Positions 32,095 through 41,667 of a DNA stretch of 64,000 nucleotides are shown here, piece after piece. Source of the DNA: Dyadobacter frigoris (GTDB lineage: Bacteria > Bacteroidota > Bacteroidia > Cytophagales > Spirosomataceae); contig NZ_SZVO01000001.1 in NCBI RefSeq assembly GCF_005280585.1, forward strand, positions 620,001-684,000. The letters run 5' to 3'. A program made the position numbers and the translations under genes. The stretch's first letter is position 1. The number at the start of each line of letters is the position of its first letter. The notes below the pieces were generated by a model. That model saw only the letters and a list, made by a program, of their open reading frames with translations, did no database searches and had not been told where the DNA came from.

Positions 32095-34557
32095 TTGACG
32101 AAATCCCGCGGACATATCGCTGTTGAGCAGTGGTTTAAATATAAAAACTGGAAATGGGCGGCTTTTCAAAAGGAGGCTTCTGCGGCTTATCTTTCCGGGA
32201 AAAGTGGTTTGGTAAATGCACCAACAGGAAGCGGAAAAACCTATTCATTGTGGATTCCTTTTTTGATTCGATACATAAATTCTTTACCCAAAAATCCCGG
32301 AAAACGAAGCAAAGGTTTACAGATTTTGTGGATTACGCCTCTTCGCGCATTGTCAAAAGATCTTTTCCGGAATATGGAAATAGCTGTTCTGGAAATGAAT
32401 CTTACCTTGCGGATCGGCGTACGTTCCGGAGACACCAGTACAAAGGAAAGAGCCAGTCAAAAGAAGCAAATGCCGGAAGCTCTGCTGATCACGCCGGAGA
32501 GTCTGCATCTTTTATTTGCACAAAAAGATAGCTCCGAAACTTTTAAAAACCTGCATACGATTGTTGTCGATGAATGGCATGAATTGATGGGAAGTAAGCG
32601 AGGTACCCAAACGGAGTTAGCTATCGCCCGATTACGAACTATTAATCCGGATCTTCAGACCTGGGGGATTTCAGCAACCATCGGCAATCTGGAAGAAGCG
32701 AAACAGGTTTTGGTCGGGATGGATTCTGCGGAGGAAGATACCGTGATCATCAAAGCAAAAACACAGAAAAAAATTCTTGTTGAAAGTATTCTGCCTGAAA
32801 AAGTGGAGACACTTCCCTGGGCTGGTTATATGGGCACGAGGCTTATTGACTACGTAGTTGATATCGTCCGAAAAAGTAAAACAACTTTACTTTTTACAAA
32901 TACTCGTTCACAAACGGAAATCTGGTATCGTATCATTATCGAAAAATATCCGGAATTCGCTGGAATTATGGCGCTTCACCACGCTTCTCTGGATCGGGAA
33001 ATCCGGGATTGGGTGGAAGAATCCTTACATGCGGAAAAATTGAAACTGGTTATTTGTACGGCAAGTTTGGATCTGGGTGTTGATTTTCGTCCGGTGGACA
33101 CGGTAATTCAAGTCGGCAGTCCGAAAAGTATCGCGAGGTTTATTCAGCGTGCTGGCCGAAGCGGTCATCAGCCGGGCGCAGCCAGTAAGATTTATTTTTG
33201 CCCGACCAATGCTCTGGAACTTATTGAAGCCGTTTCCTTGCGTGATGGTGTTGAAAAGCAAATCATTGAGGATCGTCCGCCTGTCATTCAGGCCTTTGAT
33301 GTTTTGGCGCAATGGATGATCACACTTGCCGTCGGTGAAGGTTTTGACGAAAAACAATTATTTGATGAGGTCAGAAATTGTTACGGTTATCAGTTCATAA
33401 ATCGTGAAGAGTGGGAGTGGCTTTTGGGTTACATTACAACCGGAAGTCCGTCGCTGGTGGTTTATGATGAATATAAAAAGGTCGAAAGAATCGACGGACT
33501 TTATAAAGTGACAAGCCAACGGATTGCGCACCGGCATATGCTTAGTATGGGTACCATCGTTTCTGAAACATCGCTGAAAGTGAAGCTTCAACATGGACGA
33601 TATTTAGGGTCTGTCGAAGAATCTTTCGTGACTAGGATGAAAGCAGGAGATGTTTTTGTCTTTGCCGGCATGAGTGTGGAGTTTATCCGAATTCATGAAA
33701 TGACGGTAACCGTCAAAAAGGCAGAGGGCAAAAGAGGATTTTTGGTACGATGGGCGGGAGGAAGAATGCCGTTATCTTCTCAATTATCAGCTTTTATTCG
33801 TGAGAGATTATCCAATGCGATTGAAAATCCGAATAAGGAGAAAGAACTATCCAAATTAAAACCGCTTCTGGAATTACAGCAAGAACGTTCAATGATCCCA
33901 AATACCAGTGAATTATTGATTGAACAATGTGAAACCCGGGAAGGGCACCATATCTTTATTTTTCCATTCGAAGGCAGATTAGTGCACGAGGGAATGTCGA
34001 TTATTCTGGCGTATCGGATCAGTAAATTATCACCGATCACTTTCTCGGTTGCGATGAATGATTACGGTTTTGAACTGCTAAGCGATCAGTACGTGGACAT
34101 GGGAAAAATTATGAAGGAACTTGATTTATTTTCGACGGCTCATTTGGTTGACGACATTTATCAAAGCGTTAACGCGACGGAAATGGCGAAGAGAAAATTC
34201 AGGGAAATTGCTGCGATTGCGGGATTAATGTTTCAGGGTTATCCGGGAAAATATATGAAAACCGAACAAGTTCAGGCTTCGAGTTCGCTTTTGTTTACGG
34301 TGATGACGAAGTATGAAAAAAATAATTTGCTGGTCAATCAGGCTTACCAGGAGGTTCTGACTTATCAATTGGAGGAAGTCAGGATGCGAAAGGCGCTGGA
34401 CCGGATTGCGACACAAAAAATTATTATCAAAAAAACGGAAAAGCCAACACCTTTTTCGTTTCCTATTATGGTAGACCGGTTAAGGGAGCAGCTGACTTCT
34501 GAAAAATTGGAAGACCGGATACAAAAAATGCTCAAACAGTATAGTGATGCGGATTGA
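32095..34557 (+). CDS. Ligase-associated DNA damage response DEXH box helicase (Lhr-like)
   Basis: The 820-aa protein has superfamily 2 motifs: APTGSGKTYSLW (I), TPLRALSKDL (Ia), LITPESLH, VVDEWHEL (II, DEWH), ISATIGN (III), LLFTNTRSQ (IV) and RFIQRAGRSGHQPG (VI), with a large Lhr-type C-terminal region. Its start is uncertain: TTG at 32095 is the only candidate after an in-frame stop at 32059-32061, and no ATG is available nearby. It overlaps the PdeM gene by 14 bp. Confidence 0.93.
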   Translation: MTKSRGHIAVEQWFKYKNWKWAAFQKEASAAYLSGKSGLVNAPTGSGKTYSLWIPFLIRYINSLPKNPGKRSKGLQILWITPLRALSKDLFRNMEIAVLEMNLTLRIGVRSGDTSTKERASQKKQMPEALLITPESLHLLFAQKDSSETFKNLHTIVVDEWHELMGSKRGTQTELAIARLRTINPDLQTWGISATIGNLEEAKQVLVGMDSAEEDTVIIKAKTQKKILVESILPEKVETLPWAGYMGTRLIDYVVDIVRKSKTTLLFTNTRSQTEIWYRIIIEKYPEFAGIMALHHASLDREIRDWVEESLHAEKLKLVICTASLDLGVDFRPVDTVIQVGSPKSIARFIQRAGRSGHQPGAASKIYFCPTNALELIEAVSLRDGVEKQIIEDRPPVIQAFDVLAQWMITLAVGEGFDEKQLFDEVRNCYGYQFINREEWEWLLGYITTGSPSLVVYDEYKKVERIDGLYKVTSQRIAHRHMLSMGTIVSETSLKVKLQHGRYLGSVEESFVTRMKAGDVFVFAGMSVEFIRIHEMTVTVKKAEGKRGFLVRWAGGRMPLSSQLSAFIRERLSNAIENPNKEKELSKLKPLLELQQERSMIPNTSELLIEQCETREGHHIFIFPFEGRLVHEGMSIILAYRISKLSPITFSVAMNDYGFELLSDQYVDMGKIMKELDLFSTAHLVDDIYQSVNATEMAKRKFREIAAIAGLMFQGYPGKYMKTEQVQASSSLLFTVMTKYEKNNLLVNQAYQEVLTYQLEEVRMRKALDRIATQKIIIKKTEKPTPFSFPIMVDRLREQLTSEKLEDRIQKMLKQYSDAD

Positions 34558-35188
34558 AATACGGAATAACCACTTTGATTTATTAACACAAAAGGCGATT
34601 TTTTGGCAGGAAAAAGAAACACTTCTCATCGGAGATCTGCATTTAGGGAAAATTACTCATTTCAGAAAAGAGGGAATTGCAATTCCTCAAATTGCGGCTG
34701 AAAATAATTTCGAAAGACTTGACGAATTACTCCAAAATACGCGTCCGGTACGTATTATTTTCCTTGGAGATCTTTTTCATAACAAATACAATTCAGAATG
34801 GGAAACTTTCGCGGAATGGAGAAAGAAATATCACTTTGTTGAAATGATCATTGTGATTGGTAATCATGATGTTTTACCAATAAGTTTGTTTTTGGAAAAC
34901 AATATTGATGTTTATAAAAATGATTTTGAAGAGGATGATTTCATCTTCACACACCATCCGAAAGTGGAATTGGACCCGTTGAAATTTGTTTTTGCCGGGC
35001 ATATTCATCCTGTATTTACGTCGTATGGAAAAGGGCGGCAGAGTTTCCGGTTACCTTGTTTTGTTGTAGATAAACACCAGGCGATTTTGCCAAGTTTTGG
35101 CGTTTTTACGGGTGGATTTGGGGTGGATTTGGTAGCGGGGAGGAAGATTTATATGTTGACGGAGGAGCGGATTTTTGCGGTTGGGTAA
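34544..35188 (+). CDS. pdeM: Ligase-associated DNA damage response endonuclease PdeM
   Basis: The 214-aa protein is a calcineurin-fold metallophosphoesterase with GDLHLGK (near residue 30), FLGDLFHN, VIGNHD and FAGHIHPV, all four metal-binding blocks of this fold. Proteins of this name sit at the end of the exonuclease-ligase-helicase cluster; the biochemical role in repair is inferred from that association. The start overlaps the helicase stop by 14 bp. Confidence 0.93.
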   Translation: MMRIEIRNNHFDLLTQKAIFWQEKETLLIGDLHLGKITHFRKEGIAIPQIAAENNFERLDELLQNTRPVRIIFLGDLFHNKYNSEWETFAEWRKKYHFVEMIIVIGNHDVLPISLFLENNIDVYKNDFEEDDFIFTHHPKVELDPLKFVFAGHIHPVFTSYGKGRQSFRLPCFVVDKHQAILPSFGVFTGGFGVDLVAGRKIYMLTEERIFAVG

Positions 35189-35204
35189 TGAATGGCATTG
35201 TTAA

Positions 35205-35480
35205 GTAATTATGTCACCCGTTCCGGGTTGTCCGCCCGAAAGGCATTTCGTGATTTCTATAATAATGTCATCGCTTCGGGATTTGGGTTTCCGACACTTG
35301 GAGCCTTTTCTAAAATAATAACATCGTACCGGATTAGGTATGAATAATTGAATTATTTGAACAACGGGATTTTTTTCTTCCAAAATTTAATTTGGGCTAC
35401 AAACCCGAAGGGTTGGCATTATTGTAGAAAGTCATATAACTAAGCGACCCGCCAAACCCCGAAAGGGTGATATATGAGAT
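35205..35480. repeat. Palindromic intergenic repeats, family B
   Basis: The 454-bp convergent gap after pdeM is filled by units such as TATGTCACCCGTTCCGGGTT (35211), ATAATGTCATCGCTTCGGGATT (near 35262), ACAAACCCGAAGGGTTGG (near 35400) and CCCCGAAAGGGTGATAT (near 35455). No gene is seen here; 35480-35642 shows nothing further. Confidence 0.8.
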
Positions 35481-35642
35481 TATTGACAATCTAGATTCGA
35501 GAAAAAAATGGAAAGATATGGAATCTGATTCCACATTTTTCCATTTTTTTCTTAACTTAAACTTATAATAGATCGAATTGTCAAAACAAAGATATTACAG
35601 TTAGTCAGTGTTTTTAAATCAATTGCTATTATTAGCAGAAAG

Positions 35643-36440
35643 TCACTTCTTCTCAATCAAATGCTTCCAATATCTCTTCGGCAGATGCTGCACATGCAGC
35701 TTGATGTTCCGTCGCGAAGGAATATTCACATTTTTGAAATAATTCTTCCATAACTCCTGATACAAGGTTTCCGAATCATGAAAAACATCTTTCACAGCTG
35801 TTTTTGCTCCCGCTTCATTGGAGAAATTTAACGTGATTTCTTCTACATTATCCTGGTCATAATAAATTCCGTATTTCCGTCGGATATCATAGATCAGCCA
35901 ATTTTGATCCGCGTAACGCTGAGCAAAATGTTCGTTCAAAAGAGGAATAACATTAAAATCCGGCTCAATTCCTGCGTAGTACAAATCATCTGCCGTGCGC
36001 TGGAATCTGACAAACGCTTCCATTCTATGTTTTTCCCGGTACACCATCTTCGACGTTTGATTTACTTTCAAAACATCAGGATTTCCATACGCCAGATGCG
36101 GTGAATCAAAACCGGAAAAATAAAATTTGATGCAGGAAAATATCGTGAATTCTATTCCCGGAATTTCAGATAAATAACAGCGATAAAGTTGAATACAATT
36201 TTCTTTCGGAACTTCCCTTTTCAGCCCAAGCCAAACTCTTTGTGCTTTCGCTTCATCGGTCACAACAACAACTTTTTCAGCAAAAAAATCCGACTGACTT
36301 TCGCGATCAATAACTGAAAAGCAGGAAACATTCCATTTTTTTGAATAAGCGTCGAAAACCGCGGTCAATAAGCCATACCAGGTTCCATCGTAAAAAACGT
36401 TGACAGGTTTATCCGAAAAGATTATATTGCTGACCTCCAT
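35643..36440 (-). CDS. TIGR03915 family putative DNA repair protein
   Basis: The 265-aa protein begins with the family text VNVFYDGTWYGLLTAVFDAYSKKW and has LSEIPGIEFTIFSCIKFYFSG, RFQRTADDLYYAGIEPDFNVIPLLNEHFA and WLIYDIRRKYGIYYD blocks. TIGR03915 proteins occur with the TIGR03916 radical SAM protein and are sometimes fused to uracil-DNA glycosylase domains. It is the downstream gene of that pair, overlapping by 32 bp. The enzymatic role is unknown. Confidence 0.9.
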   Translation of the reverse strand: MEVSNIIFSDKPVNVFYDGTWYGLLTAVFDAYSKKWNVSCFSVIDRESQSDFFAEKVVVVTDEAKAQRVWLGLKREVPKENCIQLYRCYLSEIPGIEFTIFSCIKFYFSGFDSPHLAYGNPDVLKVNQTSKMVYREKHRMEAFVRFQRTADDLYYAGIEPDFNVIPLLNEHFAQRYADQNWLIYDIRRKYGIYYDQDNVEEITLNFSNEAGAKTAVKDVFHDSETLYQELWKNYFKNVNIPSRRNIKLHVQHLPKRYWKHLIEKK

Positions 36441-37668
36441 TGGAAAGGAATTTACTTCTGGATTCGTTGAGGATGAACTGCCGGATTTTGGTTTCTGTAT
36501 AATCCTTTCGGTCAGTTATCGGACTGTTGCAGATTATAAAATATTTCGCCCTGTTAAGCGCGATTCCGATTTTTTTAAGATGATCCCACCCCAATTTATT
36601 AAACTGACGTGCCCCAACGATTTTTTGTGCGGATTGCACGCCAATTCCCGGTACACGAAGAATAAGCTGCAAGTCGGCTGTATTGACATCGACCGGAAAA
36701 AAAGCCATATTTCTAAGCGCCCAGCTAAGTTTTGGATCAATTTCAGGATCAAGATTTGGGAACTGATCGTTCAATAATTCCTGCACATGAAACCCGTAAA
36801 ACCGCATGAGCCAATCCGTTTGGTATAACCGGTTTTCTCTCAAAACAGGAACCGCACTTCCTAAACCGGGCAGCCGGTTGTCGTTACTGATTGGCACATA
36901 ACCGGAATAATAAACCCGTTTCAAATTAAATCCCTTATAGAATTTATTTGCTGTGTGCATGATATCTTTATCCGATTCACCACTGGCACCAATGATCATT
37001 TGCGTGCTTTGTCCGGCGGGTGCAAAAAGCGGAGCCGACTTAAATATTTTCGATTCTTCTTTGGTCCGGATAATCTCCTTTTTCAAGTAAGTCATCGGCT
37101 CAATCATATCCTTGATATTTTTATCTGGTGCCAATAATTTCAGTCCGCTTTCCGTCGGAATTTCAATATTAACGCTAAGCCGGTCTGCCCACAAACCAGC
37201 CTCATGCATAAGTTCATCACTTGCGCCGGGGATTGTTTTGAGATGAATATAGCCGTTGAATTTATTTTCTGTGCGAAGCTTTTTGGCTACTGAAACAAGC
37301 CTTTCCATCGTGTAATCGGCATTTTTAAAAATGCCCGAACTCAGGAAAAGTCCTTCAATATAATTTCTGCGGTAAAAATTCATGGTCAGATCGACCACTT
37401 CCTGAACCGTGAATGCGGCTCGTTTGATATCATTACTTTTGCGGGTAACGCAATAAGCGCAGTCGAAAATACAGTGATTGGTAAGCAGGATTTTTAAGAG
37501 CGAAACGCAGCGGCCATCTTCTGTGTAAGTGTGACAAATTCCGCTTCCCGTTGCTTCCCCTAATCCTTTGTTGTGATTGGTGCGTTTACTTCCACTGGAT
37601 GAACACGATACGTCGTACTTGGCCGCATCAGCAAGAATTTCAAGCTTCTCATGAAGTCTTTCCGACAT
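36409..37668 (-). CDS. Putative DNA modification/repair radical SAM protein (TIGR03916)
   Basis: The 419-aa protein has the radical SAM cluster motif CIFDCAYC near residue 70 (CxxxCxxC) after GSGICHTYTEDGRCVSLLK, a TIM-barrel-like core (IEIPTESGLKLLAPDK), and a C-terminal helix-hairpin-helix region with LRVPGIGVQSAQKIVGAR that should bind DNA. This pairs with TIGR03915 and points to DNA lesion processing. A palindrome lies at the predicted transcription start upstream. Confidence 0.93.
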   Translation of the reverse strand: MSERLHEKLEILADAAKYDVSCSSSGSKRTNHNKGLGEATGSGICHTYTEDGRCVSLLKILLTNHCIFDCAYCVTRKSNDIKRAAFTVQEVVDLTMNFYRRNYIEGLFLSSGIFKNADYTMERLVSVAKKLRTENKFNGYIHLKTIPGASDELMHEAGLWADRLSVNIEIPTESGLKLLAPDKNIKDMIEPMTYLKKEIIRTKEESKIFKSAPLFAPAGQSTQMIIGASGESDKDIMHTANKFYKGFNLKRVYYSGYVPISNDNRLPGLGSAVPVLRENRLYQTDWLMRFYGFHVQELLNDQFPNLDPEIDPKLSWALRNMAFFPVDVNTADLQLILRVPGIGVQSAQKIVGARQFNKLGWDHLKKIGIALNRAKYFIICNSPITDRKDYTETKIRQFILNESRSKFLSNGGQQYNLFG

Positions 37669-37692
37669 ATCAATGTTCTAACGTTTGTTGAT

Positions 37693-37716
37693 GATACTAA
37701 TAGTATCACAAAGATA
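37693..37716 (-). promoter_or_regulatory. TAnnTTTG promoter with a perfect GATACTA-A-TAGTATC palindrome
   Basis: On the minus strand the -7 box TATCTTTG (37709-37716) is followed 1 base later by a 15-bp perfect palindrome (37693-37707) covering the probable start point. A further half-site TTGATACT lies at 37725-37732. The arrangement looks like an operator that would block transcription of the DNA repair pair. Confidence 0.6.
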
Positions 37717-37781
37717 GTAAAAAATTGATACTGAAATAAACTTTAACTCGAAATTATTTATAGAATTAGAAAGTATTTGAA

Positions 37782-38675
37782 TCAGTTTTTGACAATACTT
37801 CCTTTGCTGTCAACACTTTCCATGAAATGATGAATTTGACTATATCGCTTATTCCAGGGATTGAAAAACTGCGTAATCATAGGAATGTGTTTTTTGCCCT
37901 TTAAAATTTCATAGGCAGTTTCGGGGGCAAATTCCTGCATGGCTTTAATAAATTTTTCATTGCTTGAAACAATCGAAGGATACGTTTTTCCGCCTCTGAA
38001 AATTGTTATAGGAGGCATTACTTTGTGTAAATGATAAAGTGGCGAAGCGTCTTTCCAGACTTTTTGATCTGTTGTAAATGTTTTGAGATAGGTATTGTCG
38101 TTCGAAAACTTTTCTTCCAGTAAATAACCATACATATCCAAACCTGCCGCATCAATCAGGATCAGTCCTTTGATAGGATTAGCCATTTCCAATTTTTGAA
38201 AATATTGATCGTCAATAGAAATAAGCGCGGCCAGTTGTCCACCGGCTGAATGTCCTGAAATAAATATGCGTTCAGGATTTCCGCCATAATTCTGAATATT
38301 TTCCTTAACCCATTTCACCGATTTTGCCGAATACTCAGCCATTTCCTTATAAGTTGCGACTGGACTTAGCGGATAGTCGATGATGACGTAAACAATATCT
38401 TTTTTCGTCCAGTTACGTCCGATCAGACTATACTGAGATTTTTTTCCTGAATTCCAGTTCCCGCCATGGATAAAGATCAAAACATCTTTTGGCGATTTGG
38501 GTTTGTTTGGTTCGAAGATATTGAGTTGCTGATCAGGAATTTTGCCGGAAGCTTTGGCATAAATTATATTTTTGTGAGCTTTGCTTCCCAAAAAAGAGCA
38601 CCCTGAAAGCGTTAACAGAAAAGCTCCGAATAAAATGAATATAATAATGATACTGACACGTGTTTGCGAATTCAC
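37782..38675 (-). CDS. Lipoprotein alpha/beta hydrolase (BD-FAE-like)
   Basis: The 297-aa protein starts with a lipobox, LTLSGC (Cys near residue 26), so it should be exported and lipid-anchored. The hydrolase body has the oxyanion text HGGNWNSG, the nucleophile elbow SGHSAGGQLA near residue 142 and FRGGKTYP before the late catalytic residues. This resembles carboxylesterases of the BD-FAE/kynurenine formamidase-like group. The substrate is unknown. Confidence 0.88.
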   Translation of the reverse strand: MNSQTRVSIIIIFILFGAFLLTLSGCSFLGSKAHKNIIYAKASGKIPDQQLNIFEPNKPKSPKDVLIFIHGGNWNSGKKSQYSLIGRNWTKKDIVYVIIDYPLSPVATYKEMAEYSAKSVKWVKENIQNYGGNPERIFISGHSAGGQLAALISIDDQYFQKLEMANPIKGLILIDAAGLDMYGYLLEEKFSNDNTYLKTFTTDQKVWKDASPLYHLHKVMPPITIFRGGKTYPSIVSSNEKFIKAMQEFAPETAYEILKGKKHIPMITQFFNPWNKRYSQIHHFMESVDSKGSIVKN

Positions 38676-38714
38676 AGATCGTTTTATTTAGGTTTTATTT
38701 CAGATAACATACGT

Positions 38715-38747
38715 CAAACATACATGAATGGATTAAGTTGTATCAAA
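38715..38747 (-). promoter_or_regulatory. Bacteroidota-type promoter of the lipoprotein hydrolase
   Basis: Minus strand: TTTG (38744-38747), 21-base spacer, TATGTTTG (38715-38722), 40 bases before the ATG at 38675. Confidence 0.65.
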
Positions 38748-38757
38748 AACAAGTACA

Positions 38758-38795
38758 AACAAAAAATCCACTGGCTTTTGAAAACCAGTGGATTT
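38758..38795 (-). terminator. Rho-independent terminator after the CDGSH gene
   Basis: AAATCCACTGG / CCAGTGGATTT stem (38764-38774, 38785-38795) followed on the minus strand by a T run (plus-strand A run at 38761-38766). Confidence 0.8.
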
Positions 38796-38816
38796 GGAAT
38801 AGAATTTTTTTAAGCC

Positions 38817-39041
38817 CTAAACTTTCTTCGGGGGCAAATTAAATGCAACAGCATTATGCTCGAAATGTCCTTTGTGAGAACCGTCACAGAATGGTTTGTT
38901 GGCAGAAAGTCCGCAGCGGCATATTGAAACCACAGTTCTTCCTTCCAATCCGTACACGTTTCCCTGCGCATCTACGATTTCAAAATCTCCGTCAACTTTA
39001 AGAGATCCGTTGCTATTTACGGTAAGCTTTACTTTTGTCAT
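38817..39041 (-). CDS. CDGSH iron-sulfur domain protein
   Basis: The 74-aa protein carries the CDGSH motif: CRCGLSANKPFCDGSHKG, with three Cys and one His ligating a 2Fe-2S cluster. It is a single-domain form. The function is not established by the sequence; redox or cluster transfer is usual for the family. A TAnnTTTG element lies upstream and a terminator downstream, so it is a monocistronic unit. Confidence 0.93.
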   Translation of the reverse strand: MTKVKLTVNSNGSLKVDGDFEIVDAQGNVYGLEGRTVVSICRCGLSANKPFCDGSHKGHFEHNAVAFNLPPKKV

Positions 39042-39057
39042 GGTGAATAATTTTGCC

Positions 39058-39065
39058 CAAAGGTA
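39058..39065 (-). promoter_or_regulatory. TAnnTTTG -7 element of the CDGSH gene
   Basis: TACCTTTG on the minus strand, 17 bases before the ATG at 39041. A -33 element is not clear. Confidence 0.5.
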
Positions 39066-39169
39066 GCAATCGCAATGGATGAAGAGGTACCGGTGAGCTA
39101 ATTTAGCATCAGTACAAATCTAAGTTACCGTGATGGAAAATGTTTTTTTGTAGTGCCGGTAGAAATTTA

Positions 39170-41140
39170 TTACAAGTTCAGAAGTTTCCCAATAACGGTA
39201 GTCAACTCATCAATTCTGAAAGGTTTCGTGATGAAATCCTGAAATTTACAGTCAATGATTTCCTGTGAAGTTTGTGCAAAAGTATCTGCGGTAAAAGCAA
39301 CAACCGGAACTTTGGAAAGATGCGGGAAAGAGTTCCGGATGGCTTTCATGGTGGTAACACCATCCATCACAGGCATTTGCAAGTCCATCAGAATCAGGTC
39401 AAAATTGCGTAATTGCAAAGTTTCCAATACTTCCTGTCCGTTATCGCAAATGACAAAGTCTGCCTCCCACCTTTTAAGTAAATGTTTGAGCAAAAGCTGA
39501 TTGGCAAGAATATCTTCGGCAACAATAACGCTGTAACCTTTAAGGGAAAAAGGAATATTTGTGTCCAATATATCCCGGGCTGGAACAGAATTTCCTTTTC
39601 GGAAAGTCAGCTTAACGCAAAAAGTACTGCCGGTGCCAAGCTCACTCTCTGCAGTAATTTCTCCCTGCATCAGTTCCGTAATTTTCCGGGTAATACTCAA
39701 ACCCAGTCCGGTTCCGCCAAAAAATTTGGTCGCATCATTGTTGTGCGCTTGTGAAAAACTGTCAAAAATCAGGCTCAATTTATCATTGGATATCCCAATT
39801 CCGGAATCTTTGACACATATTTTTAAATCTACTTTATCAGAATATTCTTTTTCAACCAGGATGGAGATATTGACATAACCTTCCGAAGTAAATTTCAATG
39901 CATTTCCAATAAGGTTAACCATAATCTGATTCAAGCGATAAGCATCGCCGATCAGAATTGCCGGCATTTTGTCATCAATATCAAACGAAAGCCTGATTCC
40001 TTTTTCCTTGGCTTTAAATTCAAAAGTCCTGTACAAATGCCCGATTTTTTCCCGCAGGTCAAATTCGAAATCTTCAAGACTGAATTTTCCGGCTTCAATT
40101 TTAGAAAAATCTAAAATATCATTAAGTATAACCATCAGATTATCAGCTGAATATTTGATGGTGTTTAAGTATTGCAGATGTTCTTCCGGCAAATTGCTGG
40201 TCAACAATAAATCTGTAAATCCTATGATGGCATTCATAGGCGTACGGATTTCGTGGCTCATTGTTGATAAGAAATCAGACTTGATACGTGCCGCTTCTTC
40301 GGCGTCTTTTTTTGCTTGTATCAGTTCCTTTTCAACCAGTTTACGACTTGTTATATCAATAGCAGTTCCCAAAACTTCCAAAACTTCACCGTCATCGTTC
40401 CTCTTGAAAGGAACTTCCCGCGTGATGATCCAGACGTCGGATTCGTTTTTATGTTTCAGACGGAATTCTTTTTCAATTACCTCGCCGTCCTTTAAGTTGT
40501 GCCTGATATAATTATAATGTTTCCGGAAAGTAAGCAGATCCTGATGGTCAATGAGCCTGGAAAATGCAAAAACGTTTTCAGGAAGAGGTTCGTTATCATT
40601 ATATCCTAATATTTCGCTGATTTGGTGATTATGGAAAATATTTGTCCAGTTTTCAATATCGATGACATAAATAATATTAGGTGAAAGCTGTGCTACTTTT
40701 TGAATAAATTCCTCTTTTTCTGCCAGTTCTTTCTGCGCAACTTCCCGTTCTTTTTCTACCTCGAACATCTGGCTCATGGTATGGAAAGTCTTCGTCAGTT
40801 TTTCTGCGTTGATTTCGGCTTTTGGAAAATATTCCATAGCACCCGCTTTCATCATTTCCACTGCAATCCGTTCATCGCCCTGAGAAGTCAAAACAATAAC
40901 GGGAAGCTTTGGCGCAATCTTTTTTATCTTTTTCAGTAATTCCAGGCCATTGGTTTTTGGGAGCTGATAATCAATAAAAATGCAGGTAGGTATCCAGGAT
41001 TCCAAGGTCAAAATGGCCTCTTCGGCATATTTACATATACGCATTTCCTGAATTTCAACATTACATTTCCGGATGGCACGTTTGAATTCCATCGCGTCAA
41101 TATCATCGTCTTCTACCAAAAGCAGATTTAAGGGGGTCAT
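39170..41140 (-). CDS. Hybrid histidine kinase: REC-PAS-HisKA-HATPase-REC
   Basis: The 656-aa cytosolic protein begins with a receiver domain (acidic pair E10/D11, phospho-Asp D57 in FIDYQLPKTNGLE), then a PAS/PAC domain (about 150-270). A HisKA box follows in FLSTMSHEIRTPMNAI, with N/G1/G2 ATPase boxes (NLIGNALKFT, KDSGIGIS, GGTGLGLSI). It ends with a second receiver (LILMDLQMPVMDG). There is no membrane segment. The N-terminal receiver can take phosphate from another kinase, so it probably acts after the kinase/regulator genes upstream in the same cluster. Confidence 0.93.
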   Translation of the reverse strand: MTPLNLLLVEDDDIDAMEFKRAIRKCNVEIQEMRICKYAEEAILTLESWIPTCIFIDYQLPKTNGLELLKKIKKIAPKLPVIVLTSQGDERIAVEMMKAGAMEYFPKAEINAEKLTKTFHTMSQMFEVEKEREVAQKELAEKEEFIQKVAQLSPNIIYVIDIENWTNIFHNHQISEILGYNDNEPLPENVFAFSRLIDHQDLLTFRKHYNYIRHNLKDGEVIEKEFRLKHKNESDVWIITREVPFKRNDDGEVLEVLGTAIDITSRKLVEKELIQAKKDAEEAARIKSDFLSTMSHEIRTPMNAIIGFTDLLLTSNLPEEHLQYLNTIKYSADNLMVILNDILDFSKIEAGKFSLEDFEFDLREKIGHLYRTFEFKAKEKGIRLSFDIDDKMPAILIGDAYRLNQIMVNLIGNALKFTSEGYVNISILVEKEYSDKVDLKICVKDSGIGISNDKLSLIFDSFSQAHNNDATKFFGGTGLGLSITRKITELMQGEITAESELGTGSTFCVKLTFRKGNSVPARDILDTNIPFSLKGYSVIVAEDILANQLLLKHLLKRWEADFVICDNGQEVLETLQLRNFDLILMDLQMPVMDGVTTMKAIRNSFPHLSKVPVVAFTADTFAQTSQEIIDCKFQDFITKPFRIDELTTVIGKLLNL

Positions 41141-41170
41141 AACATTTTGAAAAGAAGTGGGCTTGCAGGC

Positions 41171-41602
41171 TTACTCAGGGTACTCGCAAAGGGTCCAGTA
41201 GCTTTTCAAAGTAGACACTGCCGAGATAAAGCGGTCCATTGATAAAGGTTTCAGGATATAACCGGCTACGTTGAGGTTAAAGGCGTCAATTTTATCGCCA
41301 TCTTCATTGGAAGTTGTCATGACAAAAACGGATAAGGAACTTAGCTCCGGATCCTGTCTGATTTCCTTAAGAAATTCAATTCCTCCCATCCTTGGCATAT
41401 TAAGATCCAGAAGAACAATTCTTGGTTTTGGAGCATCTGTTGCTGTGGACCGAAGAACTTCCAGGGCTTCAACACCATTATGGGCAATCACGAGTGGATT
41501 TGAGATATTATTTTTTTTAAATGCTCGCTTCACATTCATGATATCTACTTCGTCATCTTCAACAAGTAAGATTGTCATGGGGATTGGATTTGAAATGGAC
41601 AT
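41171..41602 (-). CDS. Single-domain response regulator (Rcp1-like receiver)
   Basis: The 143-aa protein is one receiver domain with no output domain: acidic residues in VEDDEVD, phospho-Asp D66 in VLLDLNMPRMGG, Thr in VMTTS and Lys in YILKPLS. Such stand-alone receivers often pass phosphate between kinases. It lies 30 bp before the hybrid kinase gene and 65 bp after the PAS kinase gene, so it is probably the link in this relay. Confidence 0.93.
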   Translation of the reverse strand: MSISNPIPMTILLVEDDEVDIMNVKRAFKKNNISNPLVIAHNGVEALEVLRSTATDAPKPRIVLLDLNMPRMGGIEFLKEIRQDPELSSLSVFVMTTSNEDGDKIDAFNLNVAGYILKPLSMDRFISAVSTLKSYWTLCEYPE

Positions 41603-41667
41603 TTGTAAAGATTGTTATAATTAATGACTTTTTATTACTAATAAATAGAGGGTTACTCAAATTAATT

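Noticed and set aside
39969..40511. 180-codon Ser-rich open frame opposite the hybrid kinase
   Set aside because: It is antisense to a well-conserved kinase domain and its composition is that of a reversed coding strand.
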